From a bacterium (GTDB taxonomy: Bacteria > Cyanobacteriota > Sericytochromatia > S15B-MN24 > VGJW01): 54,918 nt of DNA. Below the pieces are notes generated by a model. That model was given only the letters and a program-made list of their open reading frames with translations. It did not search any database and had not been told where the DNA came from. Position numbers and translations under genes: made by a program. Below are positions 1 to 8,731 of the stretch, one piece after another. Position 1 is the stretch's first letter. Every line of letters starts with the position of its first letter. Location of the stretch: assembly GCA_021781555.1 (NCBI GenBank), contig JAJXWQ010000014.1, forward strand, positions 1 to 54,918, read 5' to 3'.

Positions 1-152
1 CAGAGGGACCCGCTCAATCTCGAGAAAGATACGGGGCCCGGTTGCGCAGCGTAGCGACCGCGCAGAGGGACCCGCTCAAACTGAGAAAGATACGGGGCCC
101 GGTTGCGCAGCGTAGCGACCGCGCAGAGGGACCCGTTCAAGCTGAAAAAGAT
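1..152 (-). repeat. Tandem 61-bp units of the dispersed palindromic element
   Basis: Three head-to-tail units, the first truncated by the window edge, repeat with a 61-bp period: the GATACGGGGCCC start recurs at 28 and 89. Each unit carries the core of the dispersed element (GGGCCCGGTTGCGCAGCG, then GCGACCGCGCAGAGGGACCC). The orientation matches the copy at 54041. The units stay open in one frame, which creates a false N-terminal extension of the following acyltransferase gene. There is no spacer variation, so this is not a CRISPR array. Confidence 0.85.
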
Positions 153-188
153 CCAGGCCCTCCTTTCACACCTGACGGGGAATTTGCC

Positions 189-785
189 ATGTCGATCCTG
201 CGCACCTTCAAGCGAGCGCTCCGCGGCCGCGTCCAGGACTGGATCCGCGAGCTCAAGGCGCCGCACATGGTGTACGGATTCACCGGCACGGATGGCGTGT
301 TCCGGCCACGGACCCGCCTGAGCGACACCGCCTGCCTGGTCCATCCGGAGCGGATCGTGATCTCCGACAACGTCTTCGTGTGGCACTACAGCATCCTGGA
401 CGGCACCGGTGGGATCGAGATCGGCGAGGGTACGCAGATCGGGGCGTGGGTCGGAATCTTTACCCACAGCTCGCACCTGGCCGTGCGGCTCTACGGCCGG
501 CATTACTTCGAGGTTCCCGAGGCCGAGAAGATCGGATTCGAGGTCGCGCCGGTCAGGATCGGCCGCTATGCCTTCATTGCCCCGGGCTCCAAGATCTTGC
601 CGGGCGTGACGGTGGGCGACGGGGCGATCGTCGCTGCCGGCAGCGTCGTCAAGACCGACGTGCCGCCTTTCACTTTGGTCTCGGGCAACCCGGCAACGGC
701 CAAGGGTTCCACGCGCCACCTCGACGCCCGCTTCCTGGCCGATCCGGTCGTGGCGGGCTGGTACCGCGAATGGCAGGAATCCTGA
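189..785 (+). CDS. Left-handed beta-helix O-acyltransferase (hexapeptide repeat, WbbJ/maltose O-acetyltransferase type)
   Basis: Predicted 198-residue acyltransferase that would move an acetyl group from acetyl-CoA to a sugar hydroxyl during surface polysaccharide synthesis in the cytoplasm. The C-terminal half has the isoleucine-rich hexapeptide pattern (GGIEIGEGTQIGAW, then PVRIGRYAFIAPGSKILPG and VTVGDGAIVAAGSVV). It ends with the typical VSGNPA turn, and a His pair (THSSH) lies where the catalytic His is expected. I start it at ATG 189, because the open frame running back to 42 is only translated repeat DNA. It converges with the polysaccharide operon on the other strand, 29 bp away, and probably belongs to that pathway. 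An N-acetyltransferase role (WbpD-like) is possible but less likely from the motif order. Confidence 0.8.
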   Translation: MSILRTFKRALRGRVQDWIRELKAPHMVYGFTGTDGVFRPRTRLSDTACLVHPERIVISDNVFVWHYSILDGTGGIEIGEGTQIGAWVGIFTHSSHLAVRLYGRHYFEVPEAEKIGFEVAPVRIGRYAFIAPGSKILPGVTVGDGAIVAAGSVVKTDVPPFTLVSGNPATAKGSTRHLDARFLADPVVAGWYREWQES

Positions 786-814
786 CCGGGATCCTTGCCG
801 TCGCTTGCTGGACC

Positions 815-2293
815 TCAGCGCGGGACCCGGGCCGGCTTGAGGGCGGTTGCAAGCATGTACCGCAAAGTGGACCCGCGAGCGGCGAAGACGCCAACCCCGT
901 AAACCGCCGCGCCCAGCAGCACCTGGGCGCCCAGACGCAGTTGCGGTGGGCCGAACACGATGTGGACGATCGGCAGCAAAACCGCCGCCATGACGGCGGC
1001 GGAGGCCAGGTAAGGGGAGACGGCCACGATATACTGCCGGGCGGACATACCCACGAGGTACCGGCGGATCGGGAAGCCGATGGCCGCGGTGGTGAAGGCC
1101 GAGACGCCGAGCTCGGCCGTGGCGATCCCGCAGGTTCCCCAGCGAGCCGCCACGACGATGGCGATCCAGCTGAGCAGCAGCTGACCGGAGTTCGACCAGA
1201 ATCCCAGGTCGGCTCGTCCCTTGGCCAGGACCAGGCTCCCGATCGGATTTGCCAGGCTACGCAGGATCCCCATGACCGACAAGATGCTCAGGATCGGGAT
1301 GGAAAGAGCCCATTTTCCGCCCAGGAGCGTATGCACGACGGGACCGGCCAGAACCGCCAGGCCGGCATACATCGGCACGTTCAACAGGGCGACGGCCTCG
1401 GTCATCTTGAGATAACCCCGGATGAGCCGCGGGTTGTCCTCCTGGACGGTCGAGAAGACCGGGAAGGCCACGCGCGTGAGGACGGGGTTCAGGACCGCGC
1501 GCGGCTTGGTCGCGATCTGAGCCGCCACCGTGTAGTAGCCCAGCGCCACCGTACCGAGCAAGCGCCCCACCAGCAGGCGGTCGAGGTTGGCCGAAAGCGA
1601 ACTCACGACCTGCTGGCCGGCCTGGAACAGCCCGAACTTCCAGAAGCGCTCGAGGTCCTGCCACTGGAAGTGGAATCTCGGTCGGCTCCCCGGCTTGGCG
1701 AGCACGAACGCCACTCCGCTGCGGCAAGCGGCCGAGACGAGCTGACCGCAAACCAGGGCATAGACCCCGGCTCCGAGAACCGCCGCCCCGATCGACAGGG
1801 TGGTTCCGATAAAGGCCGCCCCCGCCTCGATCCGGGCGAGCTTGCCGAACTCGAGATCCCGCTGCATCAGCGCCATGAACTGCGCGCCCAGGGGGGTGAG
1901 GATGAACATCGTCGCCGACCACGGCAAGATCGTCATGACGCGCGGCTCGTGAAAGAAACTGGCGGCCAGCGGGGCGGCCGCAGAGAGGAGGACGAAGACC
2001 AGGCCCCCGATGAAAATGGTGAGCCAGTACAGGCTCGAAAGCTCCTCGACCGTGGCATCCTGCCGCTGGATGACGGAGCTGCTGATACCCATGTCGGCGA
2101 CCGTCTCGGCAAAGCCAACGACCACCGAGACCATGGCCATGAGGCCAAAATCTCGCGGCGCCAGCAAGCGGGTGAGCACGACCAGCTGCGCCACCTGCAG
2201 CAGCGCGGCCGCCACCGTCGACGCGCCCGTCCACCGGACGGCCGAGACCGCGCGGTGGCCAAGCAGGTCCGAGTCACCGGGCCCCTTGCTCAC
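815..2293 (-). CDS. Polysaccharide flippase (Wzx/MATE-like, MOP superfamily)
   Basis: Predicted inner-membrane flippase of 492 residues that moves undecaprenyl-linked oligosaccharide units across the membrane. The sequence is a series of hydrophobic segments typical of the polysaccharide biosynthesis/MviN group, starting with a WTGASTVAAALLQ segment, followed by TRLLAPRDFGLMAM and the FAETVADMG stretch common in Wzx and lipopolysaccharide exporters. The start is the GTG at 2293, which overlaps the TGA of the upstream aminotransferase gene (GTGA), so the two are translationally coupled. Longer open reading into the upstream gene is not needed. It is last in the dehydrogenase-aminotransferase-flippase operon. 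Confidence 0.85.
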   Translation of the reverse strand: MSKGPGDSDLLGHRAVSAVRWTGASTVAAALLQVAQLVVLTRLLAPRDFGLMAMVSVVVGFAETVADMGISSSVIQRQDATVEELSSLYWLTIFIGGLVFVLLSAAAPLAASFFHEPRVMTILPWSATMFILTPLGAQFMALMQRDLEFGKLARIEAGAAFIGTTLSIGAAVLGAGVYALVCGQLVSAACRSGVAFVLAKPGSRPRFHFQWQDLERFWKFGLFQAGQQVVSSLSANLDRLLVGRLLGTVALGYYTVAAQIATKPRAVLNPVLTRVAFPVFSTVQEDNPRLIRGYLKMTEAVALLNVPMYAGLAVLAGPVVHTLLGGKWALSIPILSILSVMGILRSLANPIGSLVLAKGRADLGFWSNSGQLLLSWIAIVVAARWGTCGIATAELGVSAFTTAAIGFPIRRYLVGMSARQYIVAVSPYLASAAVMAAVLLPIVHIVFGPPQLRLGAQVLLGAAVYGVGVFAARGSTLRYMLATALKPARVPR

Positions 2294-3495
2294 GGCGCCC
2301 CCGGGATCGAGCTGGCGCCCGGAACCGGACCGGCCCCGAAGACCTTGCGCACCGCCGCGATCACGTAGGCGACATCGGCGTCGGTCATGCGGGGGGTGAG
2401 CGGGAGGCTGACCGTCTGGCGCCCGATGCGCGTGGCGTTCGGCCACCGGTCGGGGTCCCATCCGAGCTTGCGCTGGTAGAACGCGTGCTCGGGCAGCGCC
2501 AGATAGTGGACTCCGACGCCGATGTTTCGCCCGGTGAGTTCGACGAGGACCTCGTCGCGGGTCAGCCCGGAGCGCCGCTCGTCGACCAGGATGGTGTAAA
2601 GGTGGAAGGCGTGGCGGGTCTCGGGCTCGGGCTCGGCCGGGAGCACGAGGGGCAGGTCGGCGAACGCCTCCTGGTACTGGTTCCAGATCTCCTTGCGGCG
2701 CAGCCAGAAGCCCTCCAGGCGCGTCAGCTGGTGGATCCCGAGCGCGGCCTGCAGGTCGGTCATGTTGTACTTGAATCCGGCCTCGACGACCTCGTAGTGC
2801 CGGTAGCCGTCCGCCGAGAACCGCTTCCAGGCGTCGCGGCTCATCCCGTGCAGGGACAGGCGGCGCGCGTGCTCGCTGGCCTCGGGGGTGCTGGCCAGGA
2901 GCATTCCGCCCTCGCCGGTGGTCATGTTCTTGGTGGCGTAGAAGGAGAAGCAGCCGAAATCACCCAAGGTTCCGGTTTTTCGACCGTGATACTCGCTTTC
3001 GATGGCATGGGCGCAGTCCTCGATGACCACGAGATTCCGGTCGTGGGCCAAGGCCGAGATCTCGTCCATCGCGCACGGACGACCGGCGAAGTGGACGGGA
3101 AGGATGGCCTTGGTGTGGCTCGTGACGGCAGCCTCGATGCGATCGGCAGCGAGGTTCATCGACCTCGGATCGACGTCCGCGAGGACCGGCGTAGCTCCGA
3201 CGTGCAAGATGGCATTGACCGTCGCGCAGAACGTCAGCGGCGTGGTGATCACCTCGTCGCCCGGCCCCACGCCGGCAGAGGCCAGGCTCACGTGAAGAGC
3301 GGCCGTGCAGGAGTTCATCGCCACGGCCTGCGCGACGCCCTTGTAGGTGGCAAAATCCTGCTCGAACCGGGCCACCCGCGGCCCGGTACCGAGCCAGCCA
3401 CTCTCGAGCGTGGCCGCCACCTCGTCCATCTCCGCGGAGCCGATCGAGGGGGCCCCGAAGGTGAGGAAGTCCCTGCGGATCGCCGTTCTGGTCAC
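2290..3495 (-). CDS. DegT/DnrJ/EryC1/StrS sugar aminotransferase
   Basis: PLP-dependent aminotransferase of 401 residues that would aminate a keto-sugar nucleotide. Visible features are the N-terminal FLTFGAPSIG and ESGWLGTGPRVARFE blocks, the substrate/PLP region with EDCAHAIES, and the PLP lysine in FYATKNMTTGEGG. GTG start at 3495 overlaps the TGA of the upstream dehydrogenase (GTGA), and its own TGA overlaps the flippase start. Pairing with a UDP-HexNAc dehydrogenase recalls the WbpA/WbpE arrangement for diaminouronic acids, but no dedicated oxidase (WbpB) is seen here, so the exact sugar is open. Confidence 0.9.
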   Translation of the reverse strand: MTRTAIRRDFLTFGAPSIGSAEMDEVAATLESGWLGTGPRVARFEQDFATYKGVAQAVAMNSCTAALHVSLASAGVGPGDEVITTPLTFCATVNAILHVGATPVLADVDPRSMNLAADRIEAAVTSHTKAILPVHFAGRPCAMDEISALAHDRNLVVIEDCAHAIESEYHGRKTGTLGDFGCFSFYATKNMTTGEGGMLLASTPEASEHARRLSLHGMSRDAWKRFSADGYRHYEVVEAGFKYNMTDLQAALGIHQLTRLEGFWLRRKEIWNQYQEAFADLPLVLPAEPEPETRHAFHLYTILVDERRSGLTRDEVLVELTGRNIGVGVHYLALPEHAFYQRKLGWDPDRWPNATRIGRQTVSLPLTPRMTDADVAYVIAAVRKVFGAGPVPGASSIPGAP

Positions 3496-4844
3496 GCCTC
3501 ATCCTCCCGGGCCGACGCGATCGGTTCGGGGGCCATACTTTGCTGGACCACGGCGAGCTTCCCGGCTGCGTCGTCTGGCCGCCGGAGCCGCGCTTTTCCC
3601 AGTACCCGCGCGTCGAAGCCCGCCGTGTGCCACAGCATCCGGTCGAGGGTGCAGCGGGTGTCGAAGACGACCTTGCGGCGCATCAGCTCCCCGAGGGGTC
3701 CGGGGTGGAGGTAGCGGAACTCGTCGTGGTCGACCAGGAGCAGCGCCAGGTCGGATCCCTGGAACGCGGCCTCGAGGCTCAACAGCTCCGAATCCCACTC
3801 CCGGACGTAGGGGTCGTAAGCGCGCACCTCGACTCCGTGGGCCTCGATCTGTCGGACGATCTCGACGGCCGGGCTTTCGCGCAGATCGCCCACGTTCGCC
3901 TTGTACGCGAGGCCGAGTGCCGTGACCCGCGGCCTTGCGATCCCCGCCACGGCATCCAGCACGATGTCGACGACCTGTCCCGGCATGCGGTCGTTGACCT
4001 CGCGGGCGGTTCGCACGAGCTTGGCGTCCGGACCGAACCGATCGACCAGGAACCAGGGATCGACCGAGATGCAGTGACCACCCACTCCGGGTCCGGGCCG
4101 GTGGAGGTTCACACGCGGGTGGAGATTGGCCAACCGCACGACCTCCCAGGCGTCGATATCCACGCGCTCTGCCATCAGCGCGAGTTCGTTCGCCAGGGCG
4201 ATGTTGACGTCGCGGAACGAGTTCTCCATCAGCTTGACCATCTCTGCGGTCGTCGCGTCGGTGAGGTGAATCTCGCCCGCGACGAAGGAGGCGTAAAGGG
4301 CGCGAGCCAGCTCTGCCGATCGGGGATCGAGGCCGCCGATGACCCGGTGGTTGCTGATGATCTCCTGCAGGATCCGCCCCGGCAGCACCCGCTCGGGGCA
4401 GTACGCCACGAACAGGTCCGTCCCGAGTTCGAGTCCGGACCTGGACAGGAGCGGCGCCACCAGATCCCGGGTGGTGAGGGGCGGCGAGGTGGATTCGAGG
4501 ACCACGAGGGCGCCCGGGCGCAGGACCGGGACGATCGCCTCGGTGGCCTCGCGGACGTGGTGCAGGTCCGGGACGTGTCCGGGCCCGAAGGGAGTGGGCA
4601 CCGCGATGATGAACGCATCGGCCTGGCAGGGGGTGGTCCGAACCGAGAGGTTGCCCGAACCGAGGGCCCCCGCGACCAGCGTCTTCAGGCCGGGTTCGAA
4701 GAGATTTGTCCTGCCGCGGTTCAGGGCATCGACGACGGAGGCGTCGATGTCGACACCGATGACGCGATGTCCGGAATTGGCCAGGACGCTGGCAGTGGGC
4801 AGGCCGATGTAGCCGAGGCCGAGGACGCAAATCGTTTGGGCCAT
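3492..4844 (-). CDS. wecC: UDP-N-acetyl-D-mannosamine/glucosamine 6-dehydrogenase (WecC/WbpA family)
   Basis: NAD-dependent nucleotide-sugar dehydrogenase, 450 residues, giving a UDP-HexNAc uronic acid for polysaccharide. It shows the N-terminal Rossmann motif CVLGLGYIGLPTA, the catalytic cysteine in PGPGVGGHCISVDPWFL, and the C-terminal LGLAYKANVGDLRESPA motif. The VGGHCISVDPW form is that of the WecC/WbpA branch rather than UDP-glucose dehydrogenase. A strong ribosome site AGGAGG lies 6 nt before the ATG. It is the first gene of the three-gene operon. No C2-epimerase (WecB) is present in the window, so ManNAc versus GlcNAc as substrate cannot be decided. Confidence 0.88.
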   Translation of the reverse strand: MAQTICVLGLGYIGLPTASVLANSGHRVIGVDIDASVVDALNRGRTNLFEPGLKTLVAGALGSGNLSVRTTPCQADAFIIAVPTPFGPGHVPDLHHVREATEAIVPVLRPGALVVLESTSPPLTTRDLVAPLLSRSGLELGTDLFVAYCPERVLPGRILQEIISNHRVIGGLDPRSAELARALYASFVAGEIHLTDATTAEMVKLMENSFRDVNIALANELALMAERVDIDAWEVVRLANLHPRVNLHRPGPGVGGHCISVDPWFLVDRFGPDAKLVRTAREVNDRMPGQVVDIVLDAVAGIARPRVTALGLAYKANVGDLRESPAVEIVRQIEAHGVEVRAYDPYVREWDSELLSLEAAFQGSDLALLLVDHDEFRYLHPGPLGELMRRKVVFDTRCTLDRMLWHTAGFDARVLGKARLRRPDDAAGKLAVVQQSMAPEPIASAREDEA

Positions 4845-4969
4845 TTGACGCCTCCTGGCGCTGGAACCGGGACGGGTCTGGGCACGGTGAGACCGCAGGC
4901 GAGCCGCTGCCGGCAGACGGCGCCGGGCTCTCGCCCGGCTTCCGCAGACCGACTCGAAGGCCCTGTCTG

Positions 4970-7063
4970 TCAGGCGTTGCTGGGCCGGCGCTCGGGACGC
5001 AGCTCGCGCAGGTAGTCGAAGGCGCCGTCGCGCGTCGCCCGGCTGAGCGCGACGAGCCCCACGATCGGCGTGCGCATGGTCTTGAGCTGAATACCCGCGG
5101 CAGCCACCTGTTCGGGGTTCACGCGCCGCATGTTGGCCAGGAGCAAGAGGCCGTCGACGTACCGGGCGAAGAAGGCAGCGCGGCTGAACACGGCCAGGGG
5201 CGGGAGGTCGACCAGCACGATGTCGTAGGCTTCACGCCACCTGGCCAGCGCGGCCGCAAAGGTCTCCCGAGACCGGGCGAGCTTCAGGCCGGCAATTGCC
5301 GTGCCGCCCGTCACCACGTCGACGCTCGCGCTTGGCCTGGCCACGTCCATGGGACCGGCGGCCCCGAGCAGGACCTCGGCAAGCCCGCGACCGGGCTCTG
5401 CCAGCTTGAAGACCTGGTACTGCCGCTGCCGCTTCAGATCGGCGTCGATGACCAGGACCCGGTGGCCGGATTCCGCCAGGCAGACCGCAAGGTTGGCGAT
5501 GGTGACGGTCTTGCCCTCGCCTCCGGATGCGCTCGTGACGGCCACGATCCGGGTGCGATCCAGGTCGTTTTCGAGCTGCAGAGCCAGGCTTCGCAGGGCC
5601 TCTCCGTACAGAGGCTGATCGGCCATGGCCAGCTCGCTCGCCCGATCGCGCCTCGACACGATGGGGATCCGGGCCAGGATCGCCGGCTGAGGCAGGGCCG
5701 CGATCAGGTCGGCGGTGTCGGCATCCCGGGTGAAGAGGTCGCGCGCCAGGGCCACCAGGTAGGCGGCCAGCAGGCCGGTGACGAACAGGACCGGATACCC
5801 CATCCCCCGCAGCGGCCGGCCCGGCTTGCGCGGCAGGGAGGCCGGTTGCACGACCTGAACGTCCGTCGGGGCCAGCGAGAGGTTGGCTCGGACCTCCTCG
5901 TGCCGCAGCAAGAGCTCGTCGTAAACGTTGCTCGCGACGTTCACGTTGCGAGCCAGGCGATCGAAGTCGCGTTCCAGGAGCGGAAGCCCGGTGAGCGTCC
6001 TGTGGAGGGATGCGCTCAGCGCCCGGGTCGCGGCTACCGATGCCGCCAGGCCCTGGACGTCGGCCTCGGCAGCCGCGTACCGGGTCAAGACCGCCTCGCG
6101 GACCTCGTCCGAAGGCTCGACGGGCATGGCACGGCCAACCAGGGCCCGGACTCGGGCCTGCAACCGGTGACGCAGGGAGTTCTCCCGGGCCCTGGCCTCT
6201 TGCCAGTCCGGATTCCCCGCTGCCAGACCGTCGGTCAGCACCGGGTCGGCCTCGGCCTTCACCAGCTCGTCTTCCAGGCCCCGGATCTCGCGATCGTGGC
6301 CGATCGTGAGCCGGGCTCGCACCAGGTTCGGCGAGACTCCGAGCTGGGCACGCAGGCCGGCGGCCCGGGCCCGGGCCGAGTCGAGCGCGATCAGGTTCGT
6401 GCGCAAGATATCCTCGAGGCCGATGAGGGAGGCGACCGAGGAACTCGCCTCGCTCGGAAGCGGCATTCCGCCCCTGCGATCCTCGAAGGCCTGGAGCTTG
6501 GCCTCCGTATCGGCCAGGCGGCCGTGTGCCGTCGCCAGTTGCTCGTCGAGGAAATGCAGGCCATCGCGAATGCCGTTCTCGCGGAGATCTTGCAGCCGGT
6601 GGAGGTAGGCCGCGCAGACCGCGGTCACGATCCTGCGGGCCATCACCGGATCGCCGCTCCGCATGGATACCTGGATCAGATCCGTGCCGGTGATGGGCGC
6701 AACCTGCACGGCGCGTTCCAGGACGTCCGGAGCCAGGGGGCGGCCCAGCGGATCGCGCAGGCCGAGCTGGTGGATCGCCGCGGCCATCACCGGACCCGAC
6801 CGGACGAGCTCCACCTGGGTGAACAGTGGCTGATCGTTCACGGTGAGCTGCGGCAGGCTGTCGTCGAGGATCTTGATGCCCCCCGTCCGTTGCTCGGTTC
6901 GCATGACCAGCAGCTTGGCCCGGGACTCGTAGCGCTTGGGAACCAGCGCAAGTGCAGCCCCACTGCCGATCGCCGTGACGGCAAAGGCAACGACCATCGT
7001 CCGCCAGCGCCGGCGGACGAGACCCGCGAAACCTGGATCGAAGGTCCGAGAAACGATCGCCAT
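4970..7063 (-). CDS. Polysaccharide chain-length determinant fused to BY-kinase (Wzz-Wzc type)
   Basis: Bacterial tyrosine-kinase type polysaccharide co-polymerase, 697 residues. An N-terminal membrane segment (MVVAFAVTAIGSGAALAL) opens a Wzz domain, a long coiled-coil periplasmic region follows, and a second membrane segment (YPVLFVTGLLAAYLVALA) leads into a cytoplasmic P-loop kinase. That domain has Walker A (TSASGGEGKT), Walker A' (VLVIDADLKR) and Walker B (DIVLVDLPPL). The C-terminus has only one tyrosine (FDYLREL) instead of the usual cluster, so autophosphorylation control may differ. I chose ATG 7063, preceded by AAAGGA, over the longer frame beginning at 7195. It lies 125 bp upstream of the wecC operon, same strand. 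Confidence 0.88.
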   Translation of the reverse strand: MAIVSRTFDPGFAGLVRRRWRTMVVAFAVTAIGSGAALALVPKRYESRAKLLVMRTEQRTGGIKILDDSLPQLTVNDQPLFTQVELVRSGPVMAAAIHQLGLRDPLGRPLAPDVLERAVQVAPITGTDLIQVSMRSGDPVMARRIVTAVCAAYLHRLQDLRENGIRDGLHFLDEQLATAHGRLADTEAKLQAFEDRRGGMPLPSEASSSVASLIGLEDILRTNLIALDSARARAAGLRAQLGVSPNLVRARLTIGHDREIRGLEDELVKAEADPVLTDGLAAGNPDWQEARARENSLRHRLQARVRALVGRAMPVEPSDEVREAVLTRYAAAEADVQGLAASVAATRALSASLHRTLTGLPLLERDFDRLARNVNVASNVYDELLLRHEEVRANLSLAPTDVQVVQPASLPRKPGRPLRGMGYPVLFVTGLLAAYLVALARDLFTRDADTADLIAALPQPAILARIPIVSRRDRASELAMADQPLYGEALRSLALQLENDLDRTRIVAVTSASGGEGKTVTIANLAVCLAESGHRVLVIDADLKRQRQYQVFKLAEPGRGLAEVLLGAAGPMDVARPSASVDVVTGGTAIAGLKLARSRETFAAALARWREAYDIVLVDLPPLAVFSRAAFFARYVDGLLLLANMRRVNPEQVAAAGIQLKTMRTPIVGLVALSRATRDGAFDYLRELRPERRPSNA

Positions 7064-7282
7064 GGAGAAGGTCCTTTCCCGTGTCGGGTGCATGGCGTGA
7101 GCCGGATGAGGGCAAGGTCGCGTTCCTCCATACGTAACGCTTGGCCCCTTGGCACCGGTAGGCCGATTCGACGGCGATTGGTGGACAGATCGCACTCGCA
7201 GGCTCCCGCGCCTTCCGCAAGATGCCCTGGCAGCCGCTCCCTCGAGACCGAGCGCGGTCCGGGGTGCTACCGGCCTCGGGTG

Positions 7283-7357
7283 GATCGGGCCCGCGACGTC
7301 AAACGGGGCCCGGTTGCGCAGCGACGACGCAGAGGGACCGCTGCTAGCTGCAAAAGC
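7283..7357 (-). repeat. Dispersed palindromic element, damaged copy
   Basis: Shows GATCGGG, then TCAAACGGGGCCCGGTTG, GCGCAGCG and GCAGAGGGACC followed by GCTGCAAAAGC, in the same orientation as the copy at 54041. A few bases of the central hairpin are missing. It ends 8 bp from the stop codon of the beta-glucosidase gene, so again it sits at a 3' gene end. Apart from this element I see nothing in the roughly 300-bp gap 7064-7364. Confidence 0.8.
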
Positions 7358-7364
7358 TCTGGAT

Positions 7365-8684
7365 TCAGGCCCTGGACCGGGCCGCCGAGGATCCGTACCG
7401 CTCGATCAGGTCTTCGGCGAGCGCGTTGGAGCTGGCGATCCGCTCGAAGACCTCGACGGTCTCGGTGGGGACCCGGGCCAGGCCGTGCTCCCGATCGATG
7501 CGGTAGAGGCCGAAACGCGGGGCATAGCCCTGGGCCCACTCGAAGTTGTCCATCAAGGTCCAGTGGACATAGCCACGCACGTCGATGCCCTCGTGGATCG
7601 CCCGCGCCACCTGCTGCAGGTGCGAGACGAGGTAGGCGTTGCGGCGATCACCACGCCGATCGTCGATGCCGTTCTCGGTGATGACGATGGGGATCCTGCG
7701 GCCATCGCGCAGGCGGGTGAAACCGTCGGCCAGGCCCAGGGCACGGTACAGACCCTCGGCATAGATCTCCCAGCCGAGATCGTTGACCGCCACGCCCGGC
7801 GTGACGAGCGCCGGAAACGGGAAGCGGCTGCGGCCGCGGGTGTAGTAGTTGATGCCAAGGAAATCGAGGGCGCTGTCGGCGCCGAGATCCTGCCGGATGC
7901 GCTTGCCCGGCAGCGCGAAATCGAGCTGTCCCGTGGTGACGGCCTCGAGATAGGCGCGGTTGGCGATGTGGTCGACAAAAGCGGCCAGGCGGCGATCGAG
8001 CGGGCTTGCCGCGTGGAACGGATCGACGAGGTAGATGTGGTACGCCAGCCCCACCTGCACCTCGGGCCGCACCTCATGCATCGCGGCGTAGGCCTTCTGG
8101 TGGCCCAAAGCCATCGTGGCCAGCGCGGTGAGCATCGCATGGGGGTTGCGACGCCGGGGCGGCCAGGCGCCGAACATGTAGGCGTGGAAGGCGTAGATGT
8201 TGGGCTCGTTGATCGTCACCCACCAGCGCACCTCGGGAAATTCCGCCGCCGCGAAACCGGCAAAGCGGGCAAAATCGTCGGCGGTCCGGGGGACGAGCCA
8301 CCCGCCCTGATCGGCGATCCAGACGGGATTGGTGAAGTGGTGCAACGTGACGAGGGGCTCGAGGCCACGGGCACGCAGCGCCGCGAAGACCTCGTGGTAG
8401 TGGGCGATCGCCTCGGCACTCAGCTGGCCCCGCTCGGGTTCGATGCGCGACCATTCGATCGACAGCCGGTGGACGTTGTGCGCCATCTCCCGGGCGAGAT
8501 CGAAATCTTCCTCGAAGCGGCGGTAGTGGTCGACTCCGACCTCCGACGTGTCGCCATTCTTGACGGTGCCCGGCGTGTGCTCGAAGTCGATCCAGTCGTT
8601 GGCGAGGCCGCCCTCGACCTGATGAGCCGCCGTCGCAGCTCCCCACCAGAATCCGGACGGGAACCGGAGCTCAGCGGCCGCCAT
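7365..8684 (-). CDS. Family 1 glycoside hydrolase (beta-glucosidase)
   Basis: Retaining beta-glycosidase of 439 residues, normal family length. It opens with the GH1 motif FPSGFWWGAATAAHQVEGG. The acid/base glutamate is in VTINEPN and the nucleophile glutamate in IVITENGIDD. The C-terminal signature GYVHWTLMDNFEWAQGY is also present. No signal peptide is visible, so it should act in the cytoplasm on beta-linked glucosides. The start is ATG 8684, preceded by GGGAGGG. A TTG directly before it is also in frame. It stands alone between the polysaccharide genes and an exported DUF2807 protein. Confidence 0.93.
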   Translation of the reverse strand: MAAAELRFPSGFWWGAATAAHQVEGGLANDWIDFEHTPGTVKNGDTSEVGVDHYRRFEEDFDLAREMAHNVHRLSIEWSRIEPERGQLSAEAIAHYHEVFAALRARGLEPLVTLHHFTNPVWIADQGGWLVPRTADDFARFAGFAAAEFPEVRWWVTINEPNIYAFHAYMFGAWPPRRRNPHAMLTALATMALGHQKAYAAMHEVRPEVQVGLAYHIYLVDPFHAASPLDRRLAAFVDHIANRAYLEAVTTGQLDFALPGKRIRQDLGADSALDFLGINYYTRGRSRFPFPALVTPGVAVNDLGWEIYAEGLYRALGLADGFTRLRDGRRIPIVITENGIDDRRGDRRNAYLVSHLQQVARAIHEGIDVRGYVHWTLMDNFEWAQGYAPRFGLYRIDREHGLARVPTETVEVFERIASSNALAEDLIERYGSSAARSRA

Positions 8685-8731
8685 CAAGCCCTCCCCAGAA
8701 TCCCAAGCCCGCGCGTTCGATCACGATCCGG

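Noticed and set aside
1-152. CRISPR array
   Set aside because: Only a tandem repeat with a 61-bp period; no unique spacers and no cas genes.
42-188. N-terminal extension of the acyltransferase
   Set aside because: It is translated tandem repeat DNA and the conserved protein begins at ATG 189.
380-2368. Plus-strand frame of 662 residues over the flippase gene
   Set aside because: Low-complexity, Arg/Gln/Asp-rich translation typical of antisense frames in GC-rich DNA.
5462-7681. 739-residue frame on the plus strand opposite the Wzc-type kinase gene
   Set aside because: Antisense shadow caused by high GC content; the opposite strand has a clear kinase with Walker motifs.
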